Below, one piece after another: positions 1 to 8,510 of a stretch of DNA of 51,314 bases. Source of the DNA: an uncultured Clostridia bacterium (GTDB lineage: Bacteria > Bacillota > Clostridia > Christensenellales > UBA1242); contig CALWPG010000003.1 of assembly GCA_944383375.1 (NCBI GenBank), positions 64,339 to 115,652 of the forward strand, in the 5' to 3' direction. The translations under genes were made by a program, and so were the position numbers. Position 1 is the stretch's first letter. Each line of letters starts with the position of its first letter. The notes below the pieces were generated by a model. That model was given only the letters and a program-made list of their open reading frames with translations, had not been told where the DNA came from and ran no database searches.

Positions 1-986
1 TCATTTGTCGAAAAGGTTAGTGTGTTACAGTGTATTTCCTCAACTACAATATCAATATTTTCAACATGCCCACTGCCATCAGTTGCAACTATTTGAAGAG
101 TTGTTTCTCCAATGCCCTTTGCCGTGATTTTGTCTTGTTCAAACGAAACAATGTTTTCATCTGCAACAATGACATCATACAAAGGTAAACAATGTTGACT
201 TATCGCGACTTTGAAATTGGTGGACATATATTTACCGTCTGAATTTGCCATGTCACTTTGATTACTGTCAAACAAAAATAAAGATAGCATGTTGTTTTGA
301 TAGGAATTTGAAAAAGATATTTCAAAATCCGAAATATACTCATAGCAATCAATGTCAAAGTGTTTGGAGTAATTACGATACTCAAATTCAAACCAGGTTT
401 CGTCATAACTTGCCACCGTGAAATTAAATTTCAAATTTTCACCTTCTACTTCGGTGAAACTCTCTATATTGTCACTTGTGTGTATTGTAAAATTGCCATG
501 AAGTGGAACATCGGTTGAAATACTGAGCGAGTAGCTTTCTCCGACAAAGACTTTATCTACCACTTCATCGCAAGACACCGTAAACGAAACCTCTTCAACT
601 GTTGGATACACGGTGACCAAAAATGTTTTAGATAAGCTTTTATCACTTGTGGCAACTTCTGCAAGCACATCAAAAGTACCACTTTTGATTGGATATACTT
701 TGTCATCAATTATTTTTATTGCACTTTTGTCATATTCATATGTGAGTGTATAATCTTTGTTGCACGTGACATTGACATTAAGTTTTGCATATTCGTCGTC
801 TACAAACATTGTCACATCACCACAAGTTAGATCTATTTTTGTCTCTTCTTCGTTCACACTGTCAGTGGTATCATTAGTTGGTTGTTGTGGAGAAGATGGA
901 ATTTTAACATTTGCAATTATTATGGCTGCTACGGCAACAACAATGATCGCAACAATCACAGAACAAATTTTCAGTTTATTTTTCAT
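1..986 (-). CDS. Secreted/membrane-anchored protein with Ig-like (Big2-type) domain, partial
   Basis: A continuous reading frame runs from the ATG at 986 off the left edge of the window (at least 328 residues, no stop reached). The N-terminus is a short lysine-rich stretch followed by a hydrophobic segment (about residues 8-27, rich in I/V/A), then a Ser/Pro/Gln/Thr/Asp/Glu linker, so the protein is probably anchored by its N-terminus or secreted; no lipobox is visible. The rest is beta-rich. Near the visible end the pattern VxxDENIVSFEQDKITAKG followed by GxTTLQIVATDGSG resembles a bacterial Ig-like group 2 domain. The role is unknown; a surface function is inferred. It is transcribed divergently from the gene at 1208. 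There is no Shine-Dalgarno: a TATAAT lies exactly 6 nt before the ATG, so the mRNA is probably leaderless. Confidence 0.75.
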   Translation of the reverse strand, partial: MKNKLKICSVIVAIIVVAVAAIIIANVKIPSSPQQPTNDTTDSVNEEETKIDLTCGDVTMFVDDEYAKLNVNVTCNKDYTLTYEYDKSAIKIIDDKVYPIKSGTFDVLAEVATSDKSLSKTFLVTVYPTVEEVSFTVSCDEVVDKVFVGESYSLSISTDVPLHGNFTIHTSDNIESFTEVEGENLKFNFTVASYDETWFEFEYRNYSKHFDIDCYEYISDFEISFSNSYQNNMLSLFLFDSNQSDMANSDGKYMSTNFKVAISQHCLPLYDVIVADENIVSFEQDKITAKGIGETTLQIVATDGSGHVENIDIVVEEIHCNTLTFSTN

Positions 987-992
987 GCAACA

Positions 993-1020
993 ATTATACT
1001 AAAAAATTGACAAAATACAA
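993..1020 (-). promoter_or_regulatory. Sigma-A-type promoter giving a leaderless mRNA
   Basis: On the minus strand TTGTAT (1015-1020), a 16-nt spacer and TATAAT (993-998) lie 6 nt before the ATG at 986. With the usual distance from -10 to the start of transcription, +1 falls on the A of the start codon. Confidence 0.55.
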
Positions 1021-1070
1021 AATATTTTGACAAATGTTGAATTGGATATTTCGACGCCGTCTCATTCATT

Positions 1071-1133
1071 GTCATTCCGAAGTGCGATAGCACTGAGGAA
1101 TCTTTGAGATCCCTCACTGCGTTCGGGATGACA
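1071..1133. repeat. Interspersed palindromic repeat, full-length copy
   Basis: An imperfect inverted repeat: the left arm starts GTCATTCCGAAGTGC and contains GAGGAATCT; the right arm AGATCCCTCACTGCG ends CGGGATGAC. The arms are complementary over about 26 nt. It lies between two divergent genes. Related partial copies occur elsewhere in the window. Confidence 0.8.
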
Positions 1134-1157
1134 AGTGGAGTAAGAAAAAATAAGGTA

Positions 1158-1186
1158 TTGACAAAAGTTAAGAGATGTGGTATACT
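1158..1186 (+). promoter_or_regulatory. Strong sigma-A promoter for the gene at 1208
   Basis: TTGACA (1158-1163), a 17-nt spacer and TATACT (1181-1186). A leader of about 15 nt follows, carrying the Shine-Dalgarno GAGGAG before the ATG at 1208. Confidence 0.8.
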
Positions 1187-1207
1187 CACAAACAAGAGGA
1201 GAGATAA

Positions 1208-2218
1208 ATGGCAAAAGGCATAGTGAAAAAGATAATAGGTGGATTGGTGAGCGTAGGTATAGTAGCAGGAACAGTATTAGCTGTTACAAAATTGACAGGT
1301 AATGAGCCAAATCCAGTAGATGACACTCCAGACAAACTAGCAACCGTAGAGAATATAGAATACAACATTGAGGATAAGGTACTTTCATGGGGAGAAGTAG
1401 AGAATGCAGATACCTACAATGTAAGAGTGAACGGAGAGACCACACAAGTAAAAGACAGTTATTTCACAGTGGATGTAGATGCGCTGGAATATACCTTCCA
1501 AATACAAGCACTAGATTCAACAGGAGAGTATTCACCATCAAACTGGTCAAGCCCATATGTAGTAGCTGTGCCAGTAGAGGAATTCAGTGTTGCAGCAGTG
1601 AATGAATTCGTTAAAGATCAAGTAGAACAATCAAGTTCAAGTTTTAACGTAGAGAAAGTAACAAGTATACATTCCGAAGGTCACGAATTGGTTACAAAGG
1701 CAGTTTTATCAGCTAATGGAAGTTCTAGAATAGCGGAACTTAGAACTACATATGCGAACGAGATAACATCACTAGCAGATGTAGTATCTGGTGAAAATCC
1801 AATTGAAATAGAAATGGGATTATATAATTCCTACGACACAGTAAATTACGATTCTGCATCGTATTTCTTGCGTGCAGCAGAATATGGAGACCAGATGCAA
1901 GCACTAAGAGACCAAGGATATGAATTTAGTGTTGTTGAAAGTCAGGCATATGATTTAGGCGATTATGCAGCAGGATTGAGTGGGATATTAAAAGCGACAA
2001 GTGGAATAGATACAAAATATCTTTCAGTAGATATAGGGTTTGGAGTAAGTACAAACTTAGAAGGGTTCAAGTACACGTCAGCAATTCAAAATATAGATCC
2101 AGACATGATAGTTGAACATACCTTTGTAGAGCTTACAGGAGATTTTGCAGAATACGCCAAGATGCTTGATGAACAAAATGTGAATACTCAACAATCAGAT
2201 TTGGGGATGTCTTATTGA
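1208..2218 (+). CDS. Membrane-anchored protein with one Fn3-like domain
   Basis: 336 residues. An N-terminal hydrophobic, glycine-rich segment (about 5-28, GIVKKIIGGLVSVG onward) is followed by a short N/P/D linker, which looks like an uncleaved signal anchor with the rest outside the cell. Residues about 45-118 form a fibronectin-III-like unit (VLSWGEVENADTYNVRVNG ... YTFQIQALDS) of the same kind as the repeats in the giant lipoprotein at 17183. The remaining ~215 residues match nothing I recognise. The start is set by GAGGAG 6 nt upstream and by a strong promoter. Valine is mostly GTA and isoleucine often ATA, which reads unlike the neighbouring housekeeping genes. The stop overlaps the next gene by one base (TGATG), implying translational coupling. 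Function unknown. Confidence 0.8.
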   Translation: MAKGIVKKIIGGLVSVGIVAGTVLAVTKLTGNEPNPVDDTPDKLATVENIEYNIEDKVLSWGEVENADTYNVRVNGETTQVKDSYFTVDVDALEYTFQIQALDSTGEYSPSNWSSPYVVAVPVEEFSVAAVNEFVKDQVEQSSSSFNVEKVTSIHSEGHELVTKAVLSANGSSRIAELRTTYANEITSLADVVSGENPIEIEMGLYNSYDTVNYDSASYFLRAAEYGDQMQALRDQGYEFSVVESQAYDLGDYAAGLSGILKATSGIDTKYLSVDIGFGVSTNLEGFKYTSAIQNIDPDMIVEHTFVELTGDFAEYAKMLDEQNVNTQQSDLGMSY

Positions 2219-2841
2219 TGAATAAGTGTATATTCTATTCAAAAACTGATGTGGTCAGTTATTATAAGCTCAAAAATTTGGCAACAGAATGCAATGTTGA
2301 CTTGGTTGCTAAATTTAGCATTGTCGATGTTTTGAGTGAAAGATATTATGAAAAATGTCCGATTTTAGTTGGAACCATGAGCGAATACAATCAACTTCTT
2401 GGGAGCCTAAGCCCCATCACTTGTCAAGACATTTATGCCATTTCTGGTGAAAAAATAGTGGGAGAAAATGAAAAATTTGAAACAATAAAAGATTTTTTCT
2501 CAAGTAAAATATTTAAACAATTGTCACAAAAGATGGACAGGCAGCAAAGTTATGATTTTGTCAGAAACTATCTTTCAAATATAGACAGTATGTATTCTGA
2601 TTGGAGAATGGAGTATATTCTTCAAATCATATGCGAAATGTATTATTTCGATACTCAAACGGTGACAACACAGATGCTAGAATATGTTCTGAAGAAAAAC
2701 AGATTTCAAGTTGAAAATGTTTATGACTGTGTTAGACCAAAGTTAAAATATGTTCTTGAAAAAGCCACAGGTCAAAAGGTTGATGACGAAGTTAGCATTG
2801 TGGAATTGTTTAAAATGTTTTATAACGAAATATTTAAGTAA
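2218..2841 (+). CDS. Unknown protein, possibly with a Spo0A-C-like helical C-terminus
   Basis: 207 residues, no signal peptide or membrane segment, probably cytoplasmic. I chose the ATG at 2218 that overlaps the previous stop (TGATG); a TTG one codon earlier is possible. I do not recognise the protein with confidence. Residues 1-80 alternate strand- and helix-like stretches, as in a degenerate receiver domain. Residues about 110-190 are helical and can be laid by eye along the Spo0A DNA-binding domain: a Y-rich helix, then VTTQMLEYVLKKNRFQVENV where Spo0A has ITKxLYPxIAKKxxTxxxxV. Identity is low, so this is a hypothesis. A terminator follows at once, so 1208-2841 is a two-gene operon. Confidence 0.75.
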   Translation: MNKCIFYSKTDVVSYYKLKNLATECNVDLVAKFSIVDVLSERYYEKCPILVGTMSEYNQLLGSLSPITCQDIYAISGEKIVGENEKFETIKDFFSSKIFKQLSQKMDRQQSYDFVRNYLSNIDSMYSDWRMEYILQIICEMYYFDTQTVTTQMLEYVLKKNRFQVENVYDCVRPKLKYVLEKATGQKVDDEVSIVELFKMFYNEIFK

Positions 2842-2848
2842 AAATGTT

Positions 2849-2897
2849 AAAAAGGCATCTTGTTGATAGGATTATCGAATGTTGGATGCCTTTTTTG
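2849..2897 (+). terminator. Rho-independent terminator
   Basis: AAAAGGCATC (from 2850) pairs with GATGCCTTTTTT (ending 2896) across a long loop; the T-run completes an intrinsic terminator for the 1208-2841 operon. Confidence 0.8.
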
Positions 2898-2903
2898 TAT
2901 GCC

Positions 2904-3085
2904 CGTCATGTCGAACCTCTTCCTTTGCCATGTCGAACGAAGTGAGACATCTCTTTAGATTCCTCGTGGCAAAGCCACTCGGAATGACAGGGAGTGGTGT
3001 CATTTCGAGCGACAGCGAGAAATCTCGGAGATTACTCACCTAAAGGTTCGGAATGACAGGAGATTCCTCGTGGCAAAGCCACTCA
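2904..3085. repeat. Cluster of interspersed palindromic repeats
   Basis: Several degenerate copies of the family lie end to end: CATGTCGAACGAAGTGAGA, GTCATTTCGAGCGACAGCGAG and CGGAATGACAGG. An identical 24-nt segment occurs at 2957-2980 and 3061-3084; each copy contains the hairpin GTGGC-AAA-GCCAC. With the terminator and the promoter of the next gene this fills the 325-base gap 2842-3166; I see no gene in it. Confidence 0.8.
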
Positions 3086-3114
3086 TTTTTTGCTAAAGTT
3101 GTTATTGAATTTTA

Positions 3115-3144
3115 TTGACAAAGTGACAAATTTGGTACTACTAT
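3115..3144 (+). promoter_or_regulatory. Sigma-A promoter for the PHP-whiA-dnaE-pfk operon
   Basis: TTGACA (3115-3120), an 18-nt spacer and TACTAT (3139-3144). The leader then carries AAAGGA before the ATG at 3167. Confidence 0.6.
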
Positions 3145-3166
3145 TATTTGTAAAGGAATTTATTCA

Positions 3167-3934
3167 ATGGTTATATGGGGTGACTATCATACACACACAA
3201 TATACTCATCAGGGCCACACAATGCCAAACATGCAACTGGCACAATTTTAGAAAATGCCATGGTCGCAAAAGAAAAAGGTCTTAAGCAAATTGCCATCAC
3301 TGAGCATGGATTTGACCATAAACTTTATGGAGTAAAAAGAAAAAATATAAACAAGATGCGACGCGAGATAGAAGAGGCAAAAAAGAAGACCGGAATAGAT
3401 ATTTTGCTCGGCATTGAGGCAAACTTTATTTCCAGCGATGGAGATGTTGATTTGACTGAAGAGGATATTAAAAATTTAGATTTTATCATTGTTGGATTTC
3501 ATAATTTTGCAAAGGCTAAATCTTTGCGTGAGTTTTTTAAGTTTAGGCTTCCAAATATGCTTAACCTTCGCCGAAAAAAAGATATTAGGCGTAACACATT
3601 GGCAGTGATGAAGGCGATGGACAAATATCCAATAGACGTCATCTCTCATCCTGGGGCACATATGCCAATTGACTTTGAAGCAGTGGGAAGACATGCCATA
3701 AAAACCAACACGCATTTGGAGCTCAACGGCAAACGAATACTTTATAGCAAAGAGGACATAAAGAAATTGGTGGAGATGGGCGTAAAATTTATGATAAATT
3801 CAGACGCACACTCAAAAGATGGTGTCGGCGAGGTCAACAATGGTGTCAATTTTATGTTTAAATATGACATTCCACATAGCCAAGTTGCAAATATAGAAAA
3901 TTTTCCAAATTTTAAAAATTACAAAAAGGGATAA
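3167..3934 (+). CDS. PHP-domain phosphoesterase (histidinol-phosphatase-like)
   Basis: 255 residues, a single polymerase-and-histidinol-phosphatase (PHP) domain, a metal-dependent TIM-barrel-type phosphoesterase. The metal-ligand motifs are all visible: DYHTHT near the N-terminus, AITEHG (about 45), GIEANF (about 85), SHPGAH (about 165) and NSDAHS (about 215). The substrate cannot be read from sequence; no histidine biosynthesis genes are nearby, and stand-alone PHP proteins of this size next to whiA are common in Clostridia. AAAGGA precedes the ATG. The next gene follows after 3 nt, so the two are co-transcribed. The rapZ and yvcK genes that often lie beside whiA in Firmicutes are absent from this window. 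Confidence 0.85.
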   Translation: MVIWGDYHTHTIYSSGPHNAKHATGTILENAMVAKEKGLKQIAITEHGFDHKLYGVKRKNINKMRREIEEAKKKTGIDILLGIEANFISSDGDVDLTEEDIKNLDFIIVGFHNFAKAKSLREFFKFRLPNMLNLRRKKDIRRNTLAVMKAMDKYPIDVISHPGAHMPIDFEAVGRHAIKTNTHLELNGKRILYSKEDIKKLVEMGVKFMINSDAHSKDGVGEVNNGVNFMFKYDIPHSQVANIENFPNFKNYKKG

Positions 3935-3937
3935 AAG

Positions 3938-4894
3938 TTGAGTTTTTCACGAGATATTAAAGAAGAGATATTAAATTTTGATACCGATGATGACACACAG
4001 TGCCTAGCTTTTTTGAGTGGACTTATGAATTGCTCAGCACAAATAGATATTGAAAATGAGGTGAGCATAGCAATAACCACTGAACTTGTCAAACTCACAC
4101 AAAAAGTTGATGAAATAGTTTTTAAGTTTTACGGCATACACATAAACACAACTTTTTTTCCTCCTCACCAAATAAAAAAAGAGGGATATTACAAAATTTC
4201 AATAGAAGGTGATGTTGCGAGACGACTTTTGCTTGACACTGGCTGTGTTAAAATTGAAAACGCAAACATGGTTCGCTTTTTTGATATCGACCAATATCTC
4301 ATCAAAGAGCAGAGCGCACTTAAACTATTTGTCAGGGGAGCCTTTGTTGGCTGTGGAACCTCAAGCATAAAGATCGACAACAATTCACGACTTTCCACGG
4401 GATACCACCTTGAATTTGCTTCAAAAAACTATAATTTTTTAAGTGGTCTTAGTCACATTTTGGCACAGTTTGATGTGATGGCAAAACTGGTAAAAAGAAA
4501 AAGTTTGTTTATACTATATGTTAAAGACGCGGAAGAAGTTAGCAACACCTTAGCGCTCATGGGGGCCAATAATGCAGTGCTTTCTCTTCAAAATGAGATG
4601 GCTAAAAGGCAGATCAGAAACAAGGTCAACCGACAAACAAATTGCCTTAGTGCCAACATTGAAAAAACTGTGAGTGCAAGCATCAGACAAAATGACGCAA
4701 TTGAAAAAATTGTGCAAAAAATCGGGCTTGAAAGTCTTCCAACGGACTTGCAAAATGTGGCACTACTTAGACTTGCAAATCCAGAGGAAAGTTTGGAGGA
4801 GTTGACAAAACTCTCCACATTCAAAACCAGCAAGAGTGCACTTGCTTACAGGTTAAACAAGATTATAAAAATTGCACAAAAACTTGAGGAGTAA
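3938..4894 (+). CDS. whiA: WhiA-family sporulation/cell-division regulator
   Basis: 318 residues, the usual length for WhiA. The N-terminal half has the LAGLIDADG-homing-endonuclease-like fold without nuclease function; its signature here is FVRGAFVGCGTSS (about residue 126). The C-terminal half is the WhiA helix-turn-helix (RQTNCLSANIEKTVSAS, later LANPEESLEEL and SKSALAYRLNKI). WhiA binds DNA; it controls sporulation genes in Streptomyces and affects division and chromosome segregation in Bacillus. The start is TTG at 3938, immediately after the upstream gene, with AAAGGG as a weak ribosome site overlapping that gene's end. dnaE starts 1 nt after the stop, so the genes are tightly coupled. 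Confidence 0.92.
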   Translation: MSFSRDIKEEILNFDTDDDTQCLAFLSGLMNCSAQIDIENEVSIAITTELVKLTQKVDEIVFKFYGIHINTTFFPPHQIKKEGYYKISIEGDVARRLLLDTGCVKIENANMVRFFDIDQYLIKEQSALKLFVRGAFVGCGTSSIKIDNNSRLSTGYHLEFASKNYNFLSGLSHILAQFDVMAKLVKRKSLFILYVKDAEEVSNTLALMGANNAVLSLQNEMAKRQIRNKVNRQTNCLSANIEKTVSASIRQNDAIEKIVQKIGLESLPTDLQNVALLRLANPEESLEELTKLSTFKTSKSALAYRLNKIIKIAQKLEE

Positions 4895-4895
4895 T

Positions 4896-7800
4896 ATGGG
4901 AGAATTTGTACACCTTCACAACCACACAGAATTCAGCTTACTTGATGGTGCTGCCAAAATCAAAGATCTTGTTAAACTTACCAAAGAAAGAGGTTCACGT
5001 GCTGTTGCAATCACTGACCATGGCAACATGTATGGGGCACTGCAATTTTACACGGCCTGTCTAGAAAACGGCATAAAACCAATTATTGGCTGTGAATTCT
5101 ATGTTTGTGACGATTATAAAAACAAAAAAGGCAAACAAAATTTTGATCATTTGATTCTTTTAGCGAAGAACAATGAAGGCTATAAAAACCTCTTAAAACT
5201 CAATTCCATAGCATTCATTGATGGTTTTTACTATAAGCCACGCATTGATTACAATCTATTAAAAGAACATTCGAGTGGGCTAATATGTCTCAGTGCATGC
5301 CTTGCAGGAAGAATACCAAAACTCATACTTGAACATAGAATGGAAGATGCTGAAAAATTTGCTTTGTTTTTGAGCAGTTTGTTTGATGAGGGAGATTTTT
5401 ATCTTGAGGTACAAAATCATGGCATACCAGAAGAAGATGAAGTGCGCAACCAAATGTACAAACTTAGCAAAAAATTGAACATAAAAGTTGTTGCCACCAA
5501 CGACTGCCACTACATAGGCAAAGAAGATGCCGAGATGCAAGATGTCCTTATGTGCGTCCAAATGGGCAAAACTCTTGATGACCCCGACAGACTAAAATTT
5601 TCTACACAAGAATTTTATCTAAAGACCTATGACGAGATGGCACAACTTTTTGTTGGACATGAGGATGCGCTTTTAAATACGCTTGAAATTGCAGACAAGT
5701 GTGATGTTGTCATTCGCCGAAAAGTCCACACTGAAATGGGGCTGGAGGAGAGATATTGTTTGCCAGCAAATGAAAACTATATTCCAAAGTATGTTCTTGA
5801 AAATGGAATGAGCACTTTTGAATACATGAAATATCTCACCTACCGAGATTTGGACAAAAAGTATCCAAAAGCTTCAAAAGAGGTGTTAGATAGAATTGAA
5901 TATGAACTAAACATCATACACGAGCAGGGCTTTGTTGAGTACTTTTTGGTTGTGTGGGATTACATAAACTGGGCAAAAAACAATGGTATCTCTGTTGGTC
6001 CAGGCAGAGGCAGTGGCGCTGGAAGTGTTGTTGCGTATTTGATGGGAATTACCGATGTTGAGCCATTAAAGTACTCTTTGTTCTTTGAAAGGTTTATAAA
6101 CAAAGAAAGAGTTTCCATGCCCGACTTTGACGTGGATTTTGACAGTGAAAGACGTGGCGAAGTCATCGAGTACGTCAAAAGGAAATATCATCCTGAAAAT
6201 GTGTCGAACATAATCACTTTTGGTAAAATGCAAGCCAAAAACGCAATAAAAGACGTTGGCAGAGTACTTAGAATTCCTTATTCCGAAACTGACAAGATCA
6301 CCAAACTAATTCCAAATAAATTGCCTGACGGGATTAAAAAACCACCTGTGCTTGCGTACTATTTTGGCAAAACTGGCAAAAAAGAGAACGATAAGTTCAT
6401 AATGCAAGAACTAAAAGATATCTACGACAGCGACACCGACCTAAAACGTGTCATAGACATAGCCATAAAACTTGAGGGTTTTCCACGTAACACATCCATG
6501 CACGCATGTGGAGTGCTCATCGCGCCTGAGGCAGTAGATGAGTTTGTTCCAGAGGCAAGAAATGGTGAAGATGTTACAACTCAGTATGATATGGTTGAGC
6601 TTGAGTCACTTGGACTTTTAAAGATGGACTTTTTGGGGCTTGTCAACTTGGTGGATATCTCGCTTGCAAAAAAATATATCAAAGAGCGCCACAACGTGGA
6701 CATCGATTTTTCAAAAATTGGCTATGACGATAAAAAAGTTTATGAAATGTTAAGCACGGGAAACACAATGGGCGTGTTTCAGCTTGAAAGTGCAGGTTTT
6801 CAAAACTTTATGCGTGAACTTCAACCAGACGGACTTGAGGATATCATAGCGGGTGTGTCTTTGTATCGTCCAGGACCGATGGACTCCATTCCAACATATG
6901 TGCGAAACAAATTCCACCCAGAAGAAGTCAAATTTCCTCATGAGTGTATAAAAGATGTTTTAAAGGTCACCTATGGTGTCATCGTGTATCAAGAACAGGT
7001 CATGCAAATATTCCAAATCATGGGTGGGTACAGCCTGGGTCAAGCCGACAATGTACGTCGTATCATGGGCAAGAAAAAGGTGGACAAAATGGCATATGAA
7101 CGTGAAAAGTTCATAAACGGCTGGGAAGATCCAAAGGGTTTGCATTCCATTCCAGGTGCAGTAAAGCTTGGTATACCAAAAGAGACTGCAGAAAAGGTTT
7201 TTGCCGAAATGGAAAGTTTTGCTCAGTATGCCTTTAACAAATCCCATGCCACAGCTTATGCCATGATCACTTTCCAAACGGCATATCTTAAGTGTTACTA
7301 TGAAGTCGAATTCTTGACCGCAATTTTGAACAATAGAATAACAAAGGCAGATGAGATCAAAACATACCTAAGCTATGCAAGAAGTGAAAATATTCAAGTA
7401 TTGCCACCAAACATCAACAAAAGCCAAACATATTTTTCAGTTGAAAGCGACAATAGTATAAGATATGGACTCAGTGGACTTAAAGGTGTTGGAATAGCGG
7501 CGATTGATGTTATCATCAACGAAAGAAAAAATGGCGAATTTAAAGATCTACATGATTTCATCTCAAGAATCATGCATATCCAACCTTCACTCATAAACAA
7601 AAAGAGTATGGAGAGTTTGATCTTTAGTGGAGCGCTTGATTGTTTTGGACTTTATAGATCTCAACTGATTGCCATGTACGACACCATTATAGAAAAAGTT
7701 GAAAAAGATATAGAAAGACAAAAGACAGGTCAATTTTCCCTTTTTGAAAATTTCGAAAGCGAATCTTCAAAAGCAGATCAAGTTCCTGTGCCAAAGATAA

Positions 7801-8501
7801 AGGAATACACTGACGAAGCGAAATTAAAATTTGAAAAATCCATACTGGGTGTATATATGTCAGGTCATCCTCTCCAAAAATTTGAAGACAGATGGAAGTC
7901 CTACAACTTCAACAGCACCATGGTGGAAAACGATGAAGAAGATCAGTACAGCGACGATGAAGATATGGACATTCAATCCAATGCATATGCCAATGGTTCC
8001 CTGCAAAATGGTACAAAAGTAAAATGTGGCGGCATAATAACAGATGTTAAACGCATTTTAACAAAAGCTGGAAACAAGCCTATGGCAATATTGCACATCG
8101 AAGATATATATGGCACTTTTGTTGTAATGGTTGTTCCAAAATGTTATGAAAAATATAAGGACCTACTTGTTGAGGATAACATTGTCGAGATATATGGTTC
8201 ATTTACTGATAGAGATGGTCGAGAAAGTTGTGTGACTGCTGACAAAATTTCTTTGATGGAAGATGAGATCGATAATGTTGAAGAAACTCAAACTTTATAT
8301 TTAAAATATAACACCAAAGACAGCAAGGTAAGTGATAAAGTCAATTTAATTTTATCACTTTATCCAGGACCATGCTCTGTAATAGTCAGATGCACAAGCG
8401 ACAACAAAGCCTATAAACTTGGCAAAAAAGTCAATGTAAACAACTATCTATCCAACGAACTTATTGGCGTTCTTGGTGAAGACAATGTAGTCACAAAATA
8501 G
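4896..8501 (+). CDS. dnaE: DNA polymerase III alpha subunit
   Basis: 1,201 residues, a full-length C-family replicative polymerase. The N-terminal PHP domain starts VHLHNHTEFSLLDGAAKI. The palm carries GPGRGSGAGS (about 368) and the catalytic aspartates in PDFDVDFDSERR (about 410). The fingers, thumb and helix-hairpin-helix region follow (YGLSGLKGVGIAAIDVI near 860), then an OB-fold (VKCGGIITDVKRILTKAG near 1045) and a C-terminal tail. An acidic insert (ENDEEDQYSDDEDMD near 1015) precedes the OB-fold. I chose the ATG at 4896 because GAGGAG sits 5 nt upstream and overlaps the whiA end; an in-frame earlier ATG lies inside whiA. The phosphofructokinase gene follows after 9 nt. Confidence 0.96.
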   Translation: MGEFVHLHNHTEFSLLDGAAKIKDLVKLTKERGSRAVAITDHGNMYGALQFYTACLENGIKPIIGCEFYVCDDYKNKKGKQNFDHLILLAKNNEGYKNLLKLNSIAFIDGFYYKPRIDYNLLKEHSSGLICLSACLAGRIPKLILEHRMEDAEKFALFLSSLFDEGDFYLEVQNHGIPEEDEVRNQMYKLSKKLNIKVVATNDCHYIGKEDAEMQDVLMCVQMGKTLDDPDRLKFSTQEFYLKTYDEMAQLFVGHEDALLNTLEIADKCDVVIRRKVHTEMGLEERYCLPANENYIPKYVLENGMSTFEYMKYLTYRDLDKKYPKASKEVLDRIEYELNIIHEQGFVEYFLVVWDYINWAKNNGISVGPGRGSGAGSVVAYLMGITDVEPLKYSLFFERFINKERVSMPDFDVDFDSERRGEVIEYVKRKYHPENVSNIITFGKMQAKNAIKDVGRVLRIPYSETDKITKLIPNKLPDGIKKPPVLAYYFGKTGKKENDKFIMQELKDIYDSDTDLKRVIDIAIKLEGFPRNTSMHACGVLIAPEAVDEFVPEARNGEDVTTQYDMVELESLGLLKMDFLGLVNLVDISLAKKYIKERHNVDIDFSKIGYDDKKVYEMLSTGNTMGVFQLESAGFQNFMRELQPDGLEDIIAGVSLYRPGPMDSIPTYVRNKFHPEEVKFPHECIKDVLKVTYGVIVYQEQVMQIFQIMGGYSLGQADNVRRIMGKKKVDKMAYEREKFINGWEDPKGLHSIPGAVKLGIPKETAEKVFAEMESFAQYAFNKSHATAYAMITFQTAYLKCYYEVEFLTAILNNRITKADEIKTYLSYARSENIQVLPPNINKSQTYFSVESDNSIRYGLSGLKGVGIAAIDVIINERKNGEFKDLHDFISRIMHIQPSLINKKSMESLIFSGALDCFGLYRSQLIAMYDTIIEKVEKDIERQKTGQFSLFENFESESSKADQVPVPKIKEYTDEAKLKFEKSILGVYMSGHPLQKFEDRWKSYNFNSTMVENDEEDQYSDDEDMDIQSNAYANGSLQNGTKVKCGGIITDVKRILTKAGNKPMAILHIEDIYGTFVVMVVPKCYEKYKDLLVEDNIVEIYGSFTDRDGRESCVTADKISLMEDEIDNVEETQTLYLKYNTKDSKVSDKVNLILSLYPGPCSVIVRCTSDNKAYKLGKKVNVNNYLSNELIGVLGEDNVVTK

Positions 8502-8510
8502 GAGAAAGTT

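Noticed and set aside
757-1195. Reading frames 757-1002 (+) and 983-1195 (-)
   Set aside because: The first is antisense to the partial Ig-like gene; the second covers the palindromic repeat and that gene's promoter.
3938-4894. Homing endonuclease / mobile intron
   Set aside because: The LAGLIDADG-like fold here is the normal N-terminal domain of WhiA; the C-terminal WhiA HTH is present and no intron is interrupted.
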